Positions 6,942-13,196 of a DNA stretch of 17,040 nucleotides are shown piece by piece. Position numbers and translations under genes: made by a program. This DNA is from Bacteroides sp. CAG:545 (GTDB lineage Bacteria; Bacteroidota; Bacteroidia; Bacteroidales; UBA932), in NCBI GenBank assembly GCA_000432515.1, contig HF995985.1:8314-25353 (forward strand). The letters run 5' to 3'. Under the pieces are notes generated by a model, which was not told the origin of the DNA, did not search any database, and worked only from the letters and a program-made list of their open reading frames with translations. How positions within the stretch are numbered: the stretch's first letter is position 1; each line of letters begins with the position of its first letter.

Positions 6942-8372
6942 ATGACACTCATCGGAAGGAAAAAAGAGGTAGCTGAACTTGAACGCTACTACAATCAGGA
7001 CAATGCTGTGTTCATTGCCGTATATGGCCGTCGTCGCATAGGCAAGACGTTTCTTGTCAACGAATTCTTCAAAAACGACTTCTCATTCAAAGTCACTGGC
7101 GTATCGCCTGCAGAATACGAACGGAAACAGTTGACCCATATCCAGCTTGCGAACTTCAATCTCGCATTGAACCATCATTCCGGCAAAGTATTCCCAGCAC
7201 CGTCAAATTGGATGGAAGCCTTCAGTCAGCTGATAGAATATCTTGAAACCGGAATAAAGAAGAAACGTCAAGTCGTATTCATAGATGAGCTTCCGTGGAT
7301 GGACACCCCATATTCCGGCTTTCTGACAGCATTCGAATGGTTTTGGAACAGTTGGGGCTCAAACTGCCGAAACTTGATGTTGATAGTATGCGGATCTGCT
7401 ACTTCCTGGATTGTAAACAAAATAATAAACAGTAGAGGAGGCCTGCATAACAGACTGTCCGGCAAGATTTTCCTATCTCCATTTGATCTGAAGGAATCGG
7501 AACAGTTCTATGAAAGCAAGGGAATCATATGGGACAGATATGAGCAGTTACAAGCCTATATGGTATTTGGCGGAGTTCCCTATTACCTGTCCTTACTCCA
7601 TAAGGAAGAAAGCCTGACACAGAACATTGACAGGCTGTTTTTTTCAAAGGACGCAATTCTGGCAAATGAATTTGAAAATCTTTTCAATGCATTATTTGAC
7701 AATTCGAAGGATTATATCCGTACGATAGAGCAATTATACAAGAACAAGGCAGGACTTACCAGAAATGAGATCGCACAAAAGCTGGGGGCATCTTCTGGAG
7801 GAGGGCTTTCACAGATGATTGATAATCTGGACAAGTGCGGTTTTATTGAAGGAATATCGAATGGTATAAAGTCTAAAGATAAAATATATAAGTTGGTTGA
7901 CTACTACTGTCTATTCTACCTCAACTTTGTGAAAAACAATGATTTCTATGAAACGCACTATTGGTCTAAAATAGCCAATACTCCTGCCCATAACTCCTGG
8001 TGCGGTTTTTCTTTTGAAAGAATTTGCTTTTCTCATCTGGAGCAAATAAAGAAAAGCCTCGGCATCTCCGGAATATTGACCAGAACATACGCTTGGCGAA
8101 GTCATGTCACCAAACCTGCTGCACAAATAGATATGCTGATAGACAGGGAGGACAGAGTAGTGGACGTGTGTGAGATGAAGTTCGCTTCAGCAGAATATTC
8201 AATAACCAAAGCCGAAAATGAAAAACTGCGAAATCGCATCGAGGCTTTCCGTTCCGAATCCGGAACAAAGAAAGCAATACACCTGGTAATGATTTCTCCT
8301 TATGGAATACACAGCAACTTATATTCGGGTAACGTCACAAACCAGGTAACGATGGATGCGTTATTTGAATAA
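6942..8372 (+). CDS. ATP-binding protein, COG1672-type ATPase with C-terminal PD-(D/E)xK-like domain
   Basis: A 476-aa P-loop ATPase of the ATPase_2/STAND-like group (COG1672; Pfam ATPase_2 with DUF234-like tail). Walker A is GRRRIGKT at 29-36 and Walker B is VFIDELPW with Asp115-Glu116. A winged-helix-like segment (KAGLTRNEIAQKLGAS) lies around residues 270-290. The C-terminal part carries Glu359 (FSFERICF), Asp397 (AQIDMLID) and Glu411-x-Lys413 (CEMKF), the spacing of a restriction-endonuclease-like PD-(D/E)xK core. No signal peptide or transmembrane segment is seen, so it is cytoplasmic. Codon use is more AT-rich than the upstream operon, consistent with horizontal acquisition. It is preceded by a palindromic repeat array and followed by a divergent paralogue on the same strand. 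The biological role of this family is not established; nuclease activity is inferred from motifs. Confidence 0.88.
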   Translation: MTLIGRKKEVAELERYYNQDNAVFIAVYGRRRIGKTFLVNEFFKNDFSFKVTGVSPAEYERKQLTHIQLANFNLALNHHSGKVFPAPSNWMEAFSQLIEYLETGIKKKRQVVFIDELPWMDTPYSGFLTAFEWFWNSWGSNCRNLMLIVCGSATSWIVNKIINSRGGLHNRLSGKIFLSPFDLKESEQFYESKGIIWDRYEQLQAYMVFGGVPYYLSLLHKEESLTQNIDRLFFSKDAILANEFENLFNALFDNSKDYIRTIEQLYKNKAGLTRNEIAQKLGASSGGGLSQMIDNLDKCGFIEGISNGIKSKDKIYKLVDYYCLFYLNFVKNNDFYETHYWSKIANTPAHNSWCGFSFERICFSHLEQIKKSLGISGILTRTYAWRSHVTKPAAQIDMLIDREDRVVDVCEMKFASAEYSITKAENEKLRNRIEAFRSESGTKKAIHLVMISPYGIHSNLYSGNVTNQVTMDALFE

Positions 8373-8429
8373 TGTGAAAGATTTTTGCATCCCGGCGCAA
8401 CTCTGGAGACGCTTACCGATCATCTGGTA

Positions 8430-8459
8430 TTGCAAATGAGAATTAAATGAGTATCTTTG
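8430..8459 (+). promoter_or_regulatory. Candidate Bacteroidetes promoter for the second ATPase
   Basis: TTG at 8430-8432 and TATCTTTG at 8452-8459 fit the -33 TTTG/TTG and -7 TAnnTTTG consensus with a 19-nt gap. Transcription would start near 8465, just upstream of the palindrome at 8470-8492, so the palindrome would be in the mRNA leader. The rest of the 127-nt gap after the first ATPase shows nothing else recognisable. Confidence 0.6.
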
Positions 8460-8469
8460 CAACAGTGGT

Positions 8470-8492
8470 AAATTTTACGACCGTAAAAATTT
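8470..8492 (+). promoter_or_regulatory. Palindrome immediately upstream of the second ATPase
   Basis: TTTTACG (8473-8479) and CGTAAAA (8482-8488) form a perfect 7-bp dyad with a 2-nt centre. It extends to AAATTTTACG against CGTAAAAATTT if one A is bulged. It ends 7 nt before the ATG at 8500 and lies downstream of the candidate promoter, where an operator or a translation-masking hairpin would sit. Its sequence is unrelated to the array in front of the first ATPase, although both are AT-rich dyads with GC near the centre. Confidence 0.6.
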
Positions 8493-8499
8493 GTGCAAT

Positions 8500-9852
8500 A
8501 TGAAATTCTACGATAGGACTGAGCAGATTCAAGAGCTGCAAGACATTAGAAAAAAGGCATTTGAAAAACATTCAACACTTACCGTTGTAACTGGACGAAG
8601 ACGTATTGGAAAGACGACTCTCATTGAAAAAGCAATGGGAGAAGGAGCGTATGTTTACTTCTTTGTCGGTAAAAAAAGTGAGGCCATTTTATGTTCAGAA
8701 TATGCAGATGAGATCCGCACAAAATTAGGCATATTCGTACCCTCAGGGATAGCTTCCTTTAAGGACATCTTTGCATTGCTGATGGAAGCCGGCACATCAA
8801 GACAGTTCACATTGGTAATAGATGAGTTCCAAAATTTCATGGACGTCAACGACTCAGTATATAGCGACATTCAGAACTTCTGGGATAAATATCGTCTGAA
8901 AAGCCATATAAATATGATAGTGTGCGGCTCGGTGTATTCACTTATGGAAGAACTCTTCAAAAACAGAAAAGAGCCTCTCTATGGACGATGCGACCATACT
9001 ATCCGATTGGAGCCATTCAGTCCTGAAGTGATGAAAGAGATTATTCATGACCATTATCCTGGATATTCAAATGACGATTTGCTTGCGCTATATACCTATA
9101 CAGGAGGAGTCCCTAAATATATAGAATTACTTGTAGATGCGGAAGCGCTATCCAAGGAGAGCATTATAAATTACATTGCAAAACAAGATTCTCCATTTAT
9201 AGAAGAAGGCAGAAAACTGTTGACTCAAGAATTCGGCAAAAAATACGCAACCTACTTTTCAATACTGCAGGCAATCTCTGAAGGATATAATACTCAGGCA
9301 GAAATAAGCGATTACCTGGGCTCCAAAAGCATTGGAGGACAATTACTGAAATTAGAGGAAACATACAATCTCATCCGAAAAAACCGTCCTATGTGGGCAG
9401 GGACCAGGACACAAACCGTGAAATACGAGATTGCAGATATCTTCCTGCGATTCTGGTTCAGATACATTGAAAAGAACCAGCAGTTGATAGAGATTAACCA
9501 GTATCCCCTTTTACGTAAGATAATCTCATCGGACTACGAAACCTATTCCGGGGATATTCTCGAAAGATACTTCAGAGCCAAACTGATAGAAAGCATGAAA
9601 TACCGGGCAATAGGAAATTGGTGGGACTCAAAGGGATACACCGATAAAAACGGTAATCGCCAACAATGCGAGATAGACATCATCGCAATACATACCGACG
9701 ATAAGGAAGCTGATATCTTCGAGGTCAAGCGAAATGCAGACAAATTCCGGAGCAATCTTCTCCAAGAAAAAATATCTCATCTCAAAGAGAAAGAGAAGCG
9801 CATACGCAAATACAATCTGCACTTCGCTTGCCTATCGATCGAAGATATGTGA
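8500..9852 (+). CDS. ATP-binding protein, ATPase_2 plus DUF234 (PD-(D/E)xK-like)
   Basis: A 450-aa P-loop ATPase of the same broad family as its upstream neighbour but clearly divergent. The start is ATG 8500 (MKFYDRTEQI); an upstream in-frame TTG at 8491 falls inside the palindrome and is unlikely. Walker A is GRRRIGKT at 32-39, and Walker B LVIDEFQNF has Asp108-Glu109. The winged-helix region is near QAEISDYLGSKS. The C-terminal DUF234 region shows FLRFWFRYIE, an LERYF glutamate, GNWWDS, then EIDIIAI (Asp393) and FEVKR (Glu408-x-Lys410), an apparently complete PD-(D/E)xK-type set. No membrane or export signal is present. It has its own promoter and palindrome, so it is probably regulated separately from the first ATPase. 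It ends 16 nt from the 3' end of a convergent gene fragment. Function is unknown; a role in defence or conflict is a guess from domain content. Confidence 0.88.
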   Translation: MKFYDRTEQIQELQDIRKKAFEKHSTLTVVTGRRRIGKTTLIEKAMGEGAYVYFFVGKKSEAILCSEYADEIRTKLGIFVPSGIASFKDIFALLMEAGTSRQFTLVIDEFQNFMDVNDSVYSDIQNFWDKYRLKSHINMIVCGSVYSLMEELFKNRKEPLYGRCDHTIRLEPFSPEVMKEIIHDHYPGYSNDDLLALYTYTGGVPKYIELLVDAEALSKESIINYIAKQDSPFIEEGRKLLTQEFGKKYATYFSILQAISEGYNTQAEISDYLGSKSIGGQLLKLEETYNLIRKNRPMWAGTRTQTVKYEIADIFLRFWFRYIEKNQQLIEINQYPLLRKIISSDYETYSGDILERYFRAKLIESMKYRAIGNWWDSKGYTDKNGNRQQCEIDIIAIHTDDKEADIFEVKRNADKFRSNLLQEKISHLKEKEKRIRKYNLHFACLSIEDM

Positions 9853-9868
9853 TCAGGAAAACATACCA

Positions 9869-10372
9869 TCAGAACTTCATGGTAATGAGAATCGGATAGT
9901 GGTCGGACGGATGGCAGAAATTGCTCAGGCGACGAGGGTCGCGGGACAATGTCGCGAAACCGTCGTAGATGAATTCTGCGGAACGTACTCTCTTGAAGAG
10001 CGGACCGGTCATGTAAACAAAATCGATCCGCTTGCCGGAGAGCGTACTCTTCTGGAACTCACCGGGATGCAGACGTTCCACTATATCGATGTAAGGAGTA
10101 TGCCCACGCACATAGTCATGCACCAGGAAAGCCTTGTCATCTTCGGCCAAGCCATAAATCTGATTGTCCACACGAGAGCGTGCATTGAAATCACCAAGCA
10201 TCATCCAATACTGGGAAGCGGCCTCCGGAACCGTGCCGATTGTCTGCTCACAGATATACTGCATCTCCTTTGCACGGAACACGTCTCCCTCCTGATTTTT
10301 GATGCTTTCCGCCCGGTTCACAGCCTTATACGCATATTTCTGCGGCCAAGTATGCAGCGTGACGATGTTCAT
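9869..10372 (-). pseudogene. Endonuclease/exonuclease/phosphatase family protein, 3' half only
   Basis: The 167-aa frame matches only the C-terminal half of the EEP (DNase I-like) fold. It opens in mid-domain with MNIVTLHTWPQKY, then has GDFNARS (Asp61, Asn63), SGKRIDFVY (Asp117) and PSDHYP (Asp157-His158), the C-terminal metal and catalytic motifs. Full-length relatives are nearly twice as long and carry the Asn and Glu metal-site motifs in the missing N-terminal half. Upstream in frame there is a TAA only four codons before the ATG, and the HEPN gene follows at once, so the 5' half is absent rather than frameshifted nearby. Base composition resembles the GC-richer flanks, which suggests a resident gene truncated when the island formed. 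Probably non-functional. The family is clear; whether it is still translated is unknown. Confidence 0.75.
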
Positions 10373-10385
10373 CGCATTCTTTTAA

Positions 10386-10403
10386 ATATCCCTTTCGGGA
10401 TAT
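10386..10403 (-). terminator. Weak hairpin at the end of the HEPN gene
   Basis: ATATCCC (10386-10392) and GGGATAT (10397-10403) form a 7-bp stem with a 4-nt loop, GAAA on the minus strand. It overlaps the TGA stop of the HEPN reading frame (10403-10405). On the minus strand only a short TTT follows, so this is at best a weak intrinsic terminator. It separates the nucleotidyltransferase/HEPN pair from the truncated EEP frame. Confidence 0.4.
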
Positions 10404-10711
10404 CAACCTTCCGTTGCAATATTGTAAATAATGGACTTAATCTTTTCGATATAGGCGTCGACCTTTGGGAAACAAGGCTCTACATCCTCCCGGGTCCAAT
10501 CTAAGAAATCATCATAATCGCCAGTATGACGCATATTCTGTAATCGAGCTAACAGAGCGCCATCTTCTTTAGTCAATACGCCAGTTCGCACATAATGCTG
10601 ACCAATCATTCCAATTGTTCCTTCATGTGTTTTCGCCATCAATCCGGCGCTAACCAAAAGGGCTGAGAAAGCATAATTAGCGGCATAGGCGAACTCCTTC
10701 CAATTGAACAT
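10403..10711 (-). CDS. HEPN-domain protein, N-terminally truncated
   Basis: A 102-aa frame matching the COG1895-type HEPN proteins that pair with minimal nucleotidyltransferases. Recognisable are YAANYAFSALLVSAGL (residues 9-24), KTHEG (27-31), GQHYVRTG (37-44) and LQNMRHTGDYDDF (57-69), the conserved helical core with the R...GDYD signature. Family members usually run to about 120-135 aa and begin with an extra helix before the NRxYYA segment. That helix is missing here, and the first residues (MFNWKEF) are the other-frame translation of the nucleotidyltransferase 3' end. The start ATG 10711 therefore overlaps the upstream gene by 35 nt, which is unusual for such pairs. In intact pairs HEPN is the toxin or RNase partner; this copy is probably damaged. 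Confidence 0.7.
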   Translation of the reverse strand: MFNWKEFAYAANYAFSALLVSAGLMAKTHEGTIGMIGQHYVRTGVLTKEDGALLARLQNMRHTGDYDDFLDWTREDVEPCFPKVDAYIEKIKSIIYNIATEG

Positions 10712-10997
10712 TTTTGTAAAAAGGAGTAATACTTCTCTTGCTCCAATCCTCAAACGAATAAATTAATGGATTAATCTGTTCGCCTACAGACCAGCCATAA
10801 TCCACGAAAGGATAGGCAAATTTCTCAAAGTCTTCACCGGTGGCTTTTCCACCATCAATCAGTATAAGGATATCCCAGTCGGAATCAGTTCGCGCATCTC
10901 CACGTGCTCTCGAACCGAAAAGGATGACTTCTGCACCCTTCGGCAACACATGAGAAGCGACCTCTCTCATTCCTCGTATTATATCCTTTGTACTCAT
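10677..10997 (-). CDS. Minimal nucleotidyltransferase (MNT/MntA-like)
   Basis: A 106-aa nucleotidyltransferase of the polymerase-beta superfamily, the small antitoxin-type partner of HEPN proteins. The active-site signature GSRARGDARTDSDWD gives Gly28-Ser29 and the metal-binding pair Asp40 and Asp42. The start ATG 10997 (MSTKDIIRGM) is chosen because an upstream extension would run through the promoter. Relatives that I recall end near ...GVRL; here two extra residues (Cys-Arg) precede the TAA, consistent with a deletion junction fusing it to the HEPN gene. In characterised MNT/HEPN modules the transferase modifies, and so inactivates, the HEPN toxin (family knowledge). A candidate promoter lies immediately upstream and would give an almost leaderless transcript. 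Confidence 0.82.
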   Translation of the reverse strand: MSTKDIIRGMREVASHVLPKGAEVILFGSRARGDARTDSDWDILILIDGGKATGEDFEKFAYPFVDYGWSVGEQINPLIYSFEDWSKRSITPFYKNVQLEGVRLCR

Positions 10998-11004
10998 ACC
11001 GTTA

Positions 11005-11035
11005 CAAATGTACAAACTATTTGCAAAAAAACAAA
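11005..11035 (-). promoter_or_regulatory. Candidate Bacteroidetes promoter for the nucleotidyltransferase/HEPN pair
   Basis: On the minus strand TTTG (11035-11032) and TACATTTG (11012-11005) match the -33 and -7 consensus, 19 nt apart. Transcription would start at about 10998, one or two bases before the ATG at 10997, implying a leaderless or nearly leaderless mRNA. Confidence 0.55.
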
Positions 11036-11048
11036 TGCGGGGACACAC

Positions 11049-11155
11049 GCAGCGCGCAAAGTGCTGTTTATCAATAAGATAAGCGTTTTCAGAGTTGATG
11101 ATATTGCAACTCTGAAAACGCTTAAACTGTTAAGGCAGAGCCTTTTACGCGCTGC
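11049..11155. repeat. Nested 107-nt palindrome between the NTase gene and the M3 peptidase gene
   Basis: The core is a perfect 17-bp inverted repeat, AAGCGTTTTCAGAGTTG (11081-11097) and its complement (11107-11123), extended to 18 bp by T11080/A11124, around a 9-nt loop. An outer perfect pair GCAGCGCG (11049-11056) and CGCGCTGC (11148-11155) encloses it, with A-rich against T-rich bases just inside. The segments between are only loosely complementary. GACACA outside the left arm and its complement TGTGTC outside the right suggest even longer ends. It lies 3' of the M3 peptidase gene (minus strand) and 5' of the nucleotidyltransferase. It may be a strong terminator or a MITE-like dispersed repeat. 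No T-run follows on either strand, which weakens the terminator reading. Short open frames on both strands here look like translations of the palindrome, not genes. Confidence 0.7.
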
Positions 11156-11180
11156 ACTAAATGTGTCGTCCTGAAAAAAT

Positions 11181-13190
11181 CTACTCCAGACCGCGGGCAC
11201 GGACGAGAGCGTCCGGATCCGGATCGGCGCCACGGAACTCGTGATAGAGAATCATCGGTTCCTCGCTGCCGCCCTTCTCGAGGAAGAGACTTCGGAACTT
11301 CCTGGCCATTTCAGGATTCCAGAGACCATTGCTCTGCCAGTACTCGAAAGCATCCTTGTCCAGGACCTCTGACCAGAGGTAGCCGTAGTAGCCGGCACTG
11401 TAACCGCCACCGAAAGTATGGTTGAAATACGTGCTGCGGTAACGAGGGATAATCTCGCCGATGAGACCCATCTCCTTGCACACCTCATTCTCGAAAGCAG
11501 TGATATCCAAGCTGTTCCAGTCGGTATCAGGACCGAGCTCATGCCATTTCATATCCAGAATTGAAGCGGCGCAAAGCTCTGTGGTCATGAAACCCTGGTT
11601 GAACTTGAGCGAATTGTTGATCTTGGCGACCAATGAATCAGGAATGACTTCGCCGGTCTGATAGTGATGAGCATACTCGGCAAGAATCTCAGGCTGGAAC
11701 GCCCAGTTTTCATTGAACTGCGAGAAAGTCTCCACGAAATCGCGGGTCACATTGGTACCGCTCACGTCCACGTAACGGCATTTCGTGAGCATTCCGTGCA
11801 ATGCATGACCGAACTCGTGGAACGCGGTCTGGACCTCGTCGATGGTAAGCATTGTCACCGTATCCTCCGGCTGGCCGAAGTTGCAGACATTGATGACGAT
11901 AGGACGGATATCCTTGCCGGAAGCATCCACATACTGCTCTCGGAAGTTGGACATCCATGCACCGCCACGTTTAGTACTGCGCGGAAGGTAGTCAGTAAGG
12001 AAGAGGCTGAGCTGTGAGCCGTCCGCATCCAGGACTCTGTACAGTTTCACCTCAGGATTATAGACAGGAAGGCCCTCAACAGGCACAATCTTGACGCCAT
12101 AGAGCTTTTCAGCCGCAGCGAACACACCCTTGCGGACATTGTCCAGCTGGAAATACTGCTTGGTCACGTTCTCATCGAGGTCATACTGCGCCTTGCGCAC
12201 TTTCTCAGCATAATACCACCAGTCCCACGGCTGGATCTTCGTACCTGCAGGAAGGATGCCGGACTCAATGTCCTTGTCCATGAATTTCTGCATTTCAATG
12301 ACTTCCTCCTTGGCCTTCGCCACTGCTTTCGTCATAATCTTGCCGAGGAACGCATCCACAGTCTGGTGGTCGTGAGCCATCTTGTCGCTCAGAATCTGGT
12401 CAGCGGAACAATCATATCCGAGAAGCTGAGCCTTCTCTGTGCGCAGACGCATGATATCCAGGATAACCTGTTTGTTGTCATTGGCATTGTCATGATTTCC
12501 GCGGGAAGAATAGGCCTTGAAAGCGGCCTCACGCTTTGCCCTGTCCTCGCAGGTGGTCATGAATACAGGGTAAGACGAAACCGGAATACCGATCTCGGAC
12601 TTGAAAGCATTGCTCTCCGCGAGAAGATTGTTGCCGAACTTCTGCTGAAGCACAGCCAGCTCGGAACTGATTTCCTTGAAACGAGCCTGTTCAGCCTCAC
12701 CGAGAGCCACGCCATTGTCTATAAAGCTGTCATACAACTTCTTGGTAACGACATACTGCTCACGGTCGAGAGCTTCAGCATTGTCCAAAACCGCTTTCAC
12801 GCGGGCGAAGAACCCCGGATTCATGAAGATGTTGTCAGATGCTGCGGTAACAAGAGGAGTAACCTCGTCCATCACCTCCTGCATCTGCGGAGTCGCATCT
12901 GACTCGGAAACATTGTAAAGGACTCCGAGAGTCTTGGCAAGCAATTTTCCGGAAAGTTCGTACGCTGCGACGGTGTTTTCGAAAGTCGGAGCCTCTGCAT
13001 TGGCCACGATGGCATCGACCTCGGCCGCCTGCTGCTTGATACCCTCTTTCACAGCCGGAACATAGTCGCTGACACTGATCTTGTCGAAAGGAGGATAACC
13101 ACCTTCCAACGTCCATTCCTTCATGAAAGGATTGCAATTACAAGCCGACATCATCATAATCGTCGCTCCCAAAATAAATATCTTTTTCAT
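11181..13190 (-). CDS. M3 family metallopeptidase (dipeptidyl carboxypeptidase-like), lipoprotein
   Basis: Zinc metallopeptidase of family M3 (Dcp/thimet type), 669 aa, cleaving short peptides, probably by removing C-terminal dipeptides. The zinc motif is HEFGH at 458-462 within FHEFGHALHGML, and Glu487 in TRDFVE is the expected third ligand. The C-terminal tyrosine-rich stretch GGGYSAGYYGYLWSEV and the ending ADPDPDALVRARGL are typical of the Dcp branch. The N-terminus MKKIFILGATIMMMSAC is a lipoprotein signal with lipobox Cys17, so the enzyme works outside the cytoplasm, unlike the cytoplasmic E. coli Dcp. It starts 6 nt after the DUF5689 lipoprotein stop and is last in a three-gene operon with a TonB-dependent receptor. 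The context suggests trimming peptides before or after receptor-mediated import. The family is certain; the exact specificity is not. Confidence 0.94.
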   Translation of the reverse strand: MKKIFILGATIMMMSACNCNPFMKEWTLEGGYPPFDKISVSDYVPAVKEGIKQQAAEVDAIVANAEAPTFENTVAAYELSGKLLAKTLGVLYNVSESDATPQMQEVMDEVTPLVTAASDNIFMNPGFFARVKAVLDNAEALDREQYVVTKKLYDSFIDNGVALGEAEQARFKEISSELAVLQQKFGNNLLAESNAFKSEIGIPVSSYPVFMTTCEDRAKREAAFKAYSSRGNHDNANDNKQVILDIMRLRTEKAQLLGYDCSADQILSDKMAHDHQTVDAFLGKIMTKAVAKAKEEVIEMQKFMDKDIESGILPAGTKIQPWDWWYYAEKVRKAQYDLDENVTKQYFQLDNVRKGVFAAAEKLYGVKIVPVEGLPVYNPEVKLYRVLDADGSQLSLFLTDYLPRSTKRGGAWMSNFREQYVDASGKDIRPIVINVCNFGQPEDTVTMLTIDEVQTAFHEFGHALHGMLTKCRYVDVSGTNVTRDFVETFSQFNENWAFQPEILAEYAHHYQTGEVIPDSLVAKINNSLKFNQGFMTTELCAASILDMKWHELGPDTDWNSLDITAFENEVCKEMGLIGEIIPRYRSTYFNHTFGGGYSAGYYGYLWSEVLDKDAFEYWQSNGLWNPEMARKFRSLFLEKGGSEEPMILYHEFRGADPDPDALVRARGLE

Positions 13191-13196
13191 AATGAA

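Noticed and set aside
6942..9852. ATPase pair as an insertion sequence or IstB-like transposition module
   Set aside because: No transposase partner, no terminal inverted repeats framing both genes and no target duplication seen; the domain order fits COG1672/DUF234 ATPases instead.
9734..10504. Plus-strand open frame of 256 codons over the EEP/HEPN region
   Set aside because: It is antisense to recognisable EEP and HEPN motifs, overlaps the 3' end of the second ATPase, and its translation has no family signature.
10950..11233. Two overlapping short open frames on opposite strands at the large palindrome
   Set aside because: Their products resemble each other only because they are read from the two arms of the same inverted repeat; neither has coding character.
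12366..12902. Plus-strand frame of 178 codons inside the M3 peptidase gene
   Set aside because: Antisense shadow of a well-supported metallopeptidase; no recognisable motifs.
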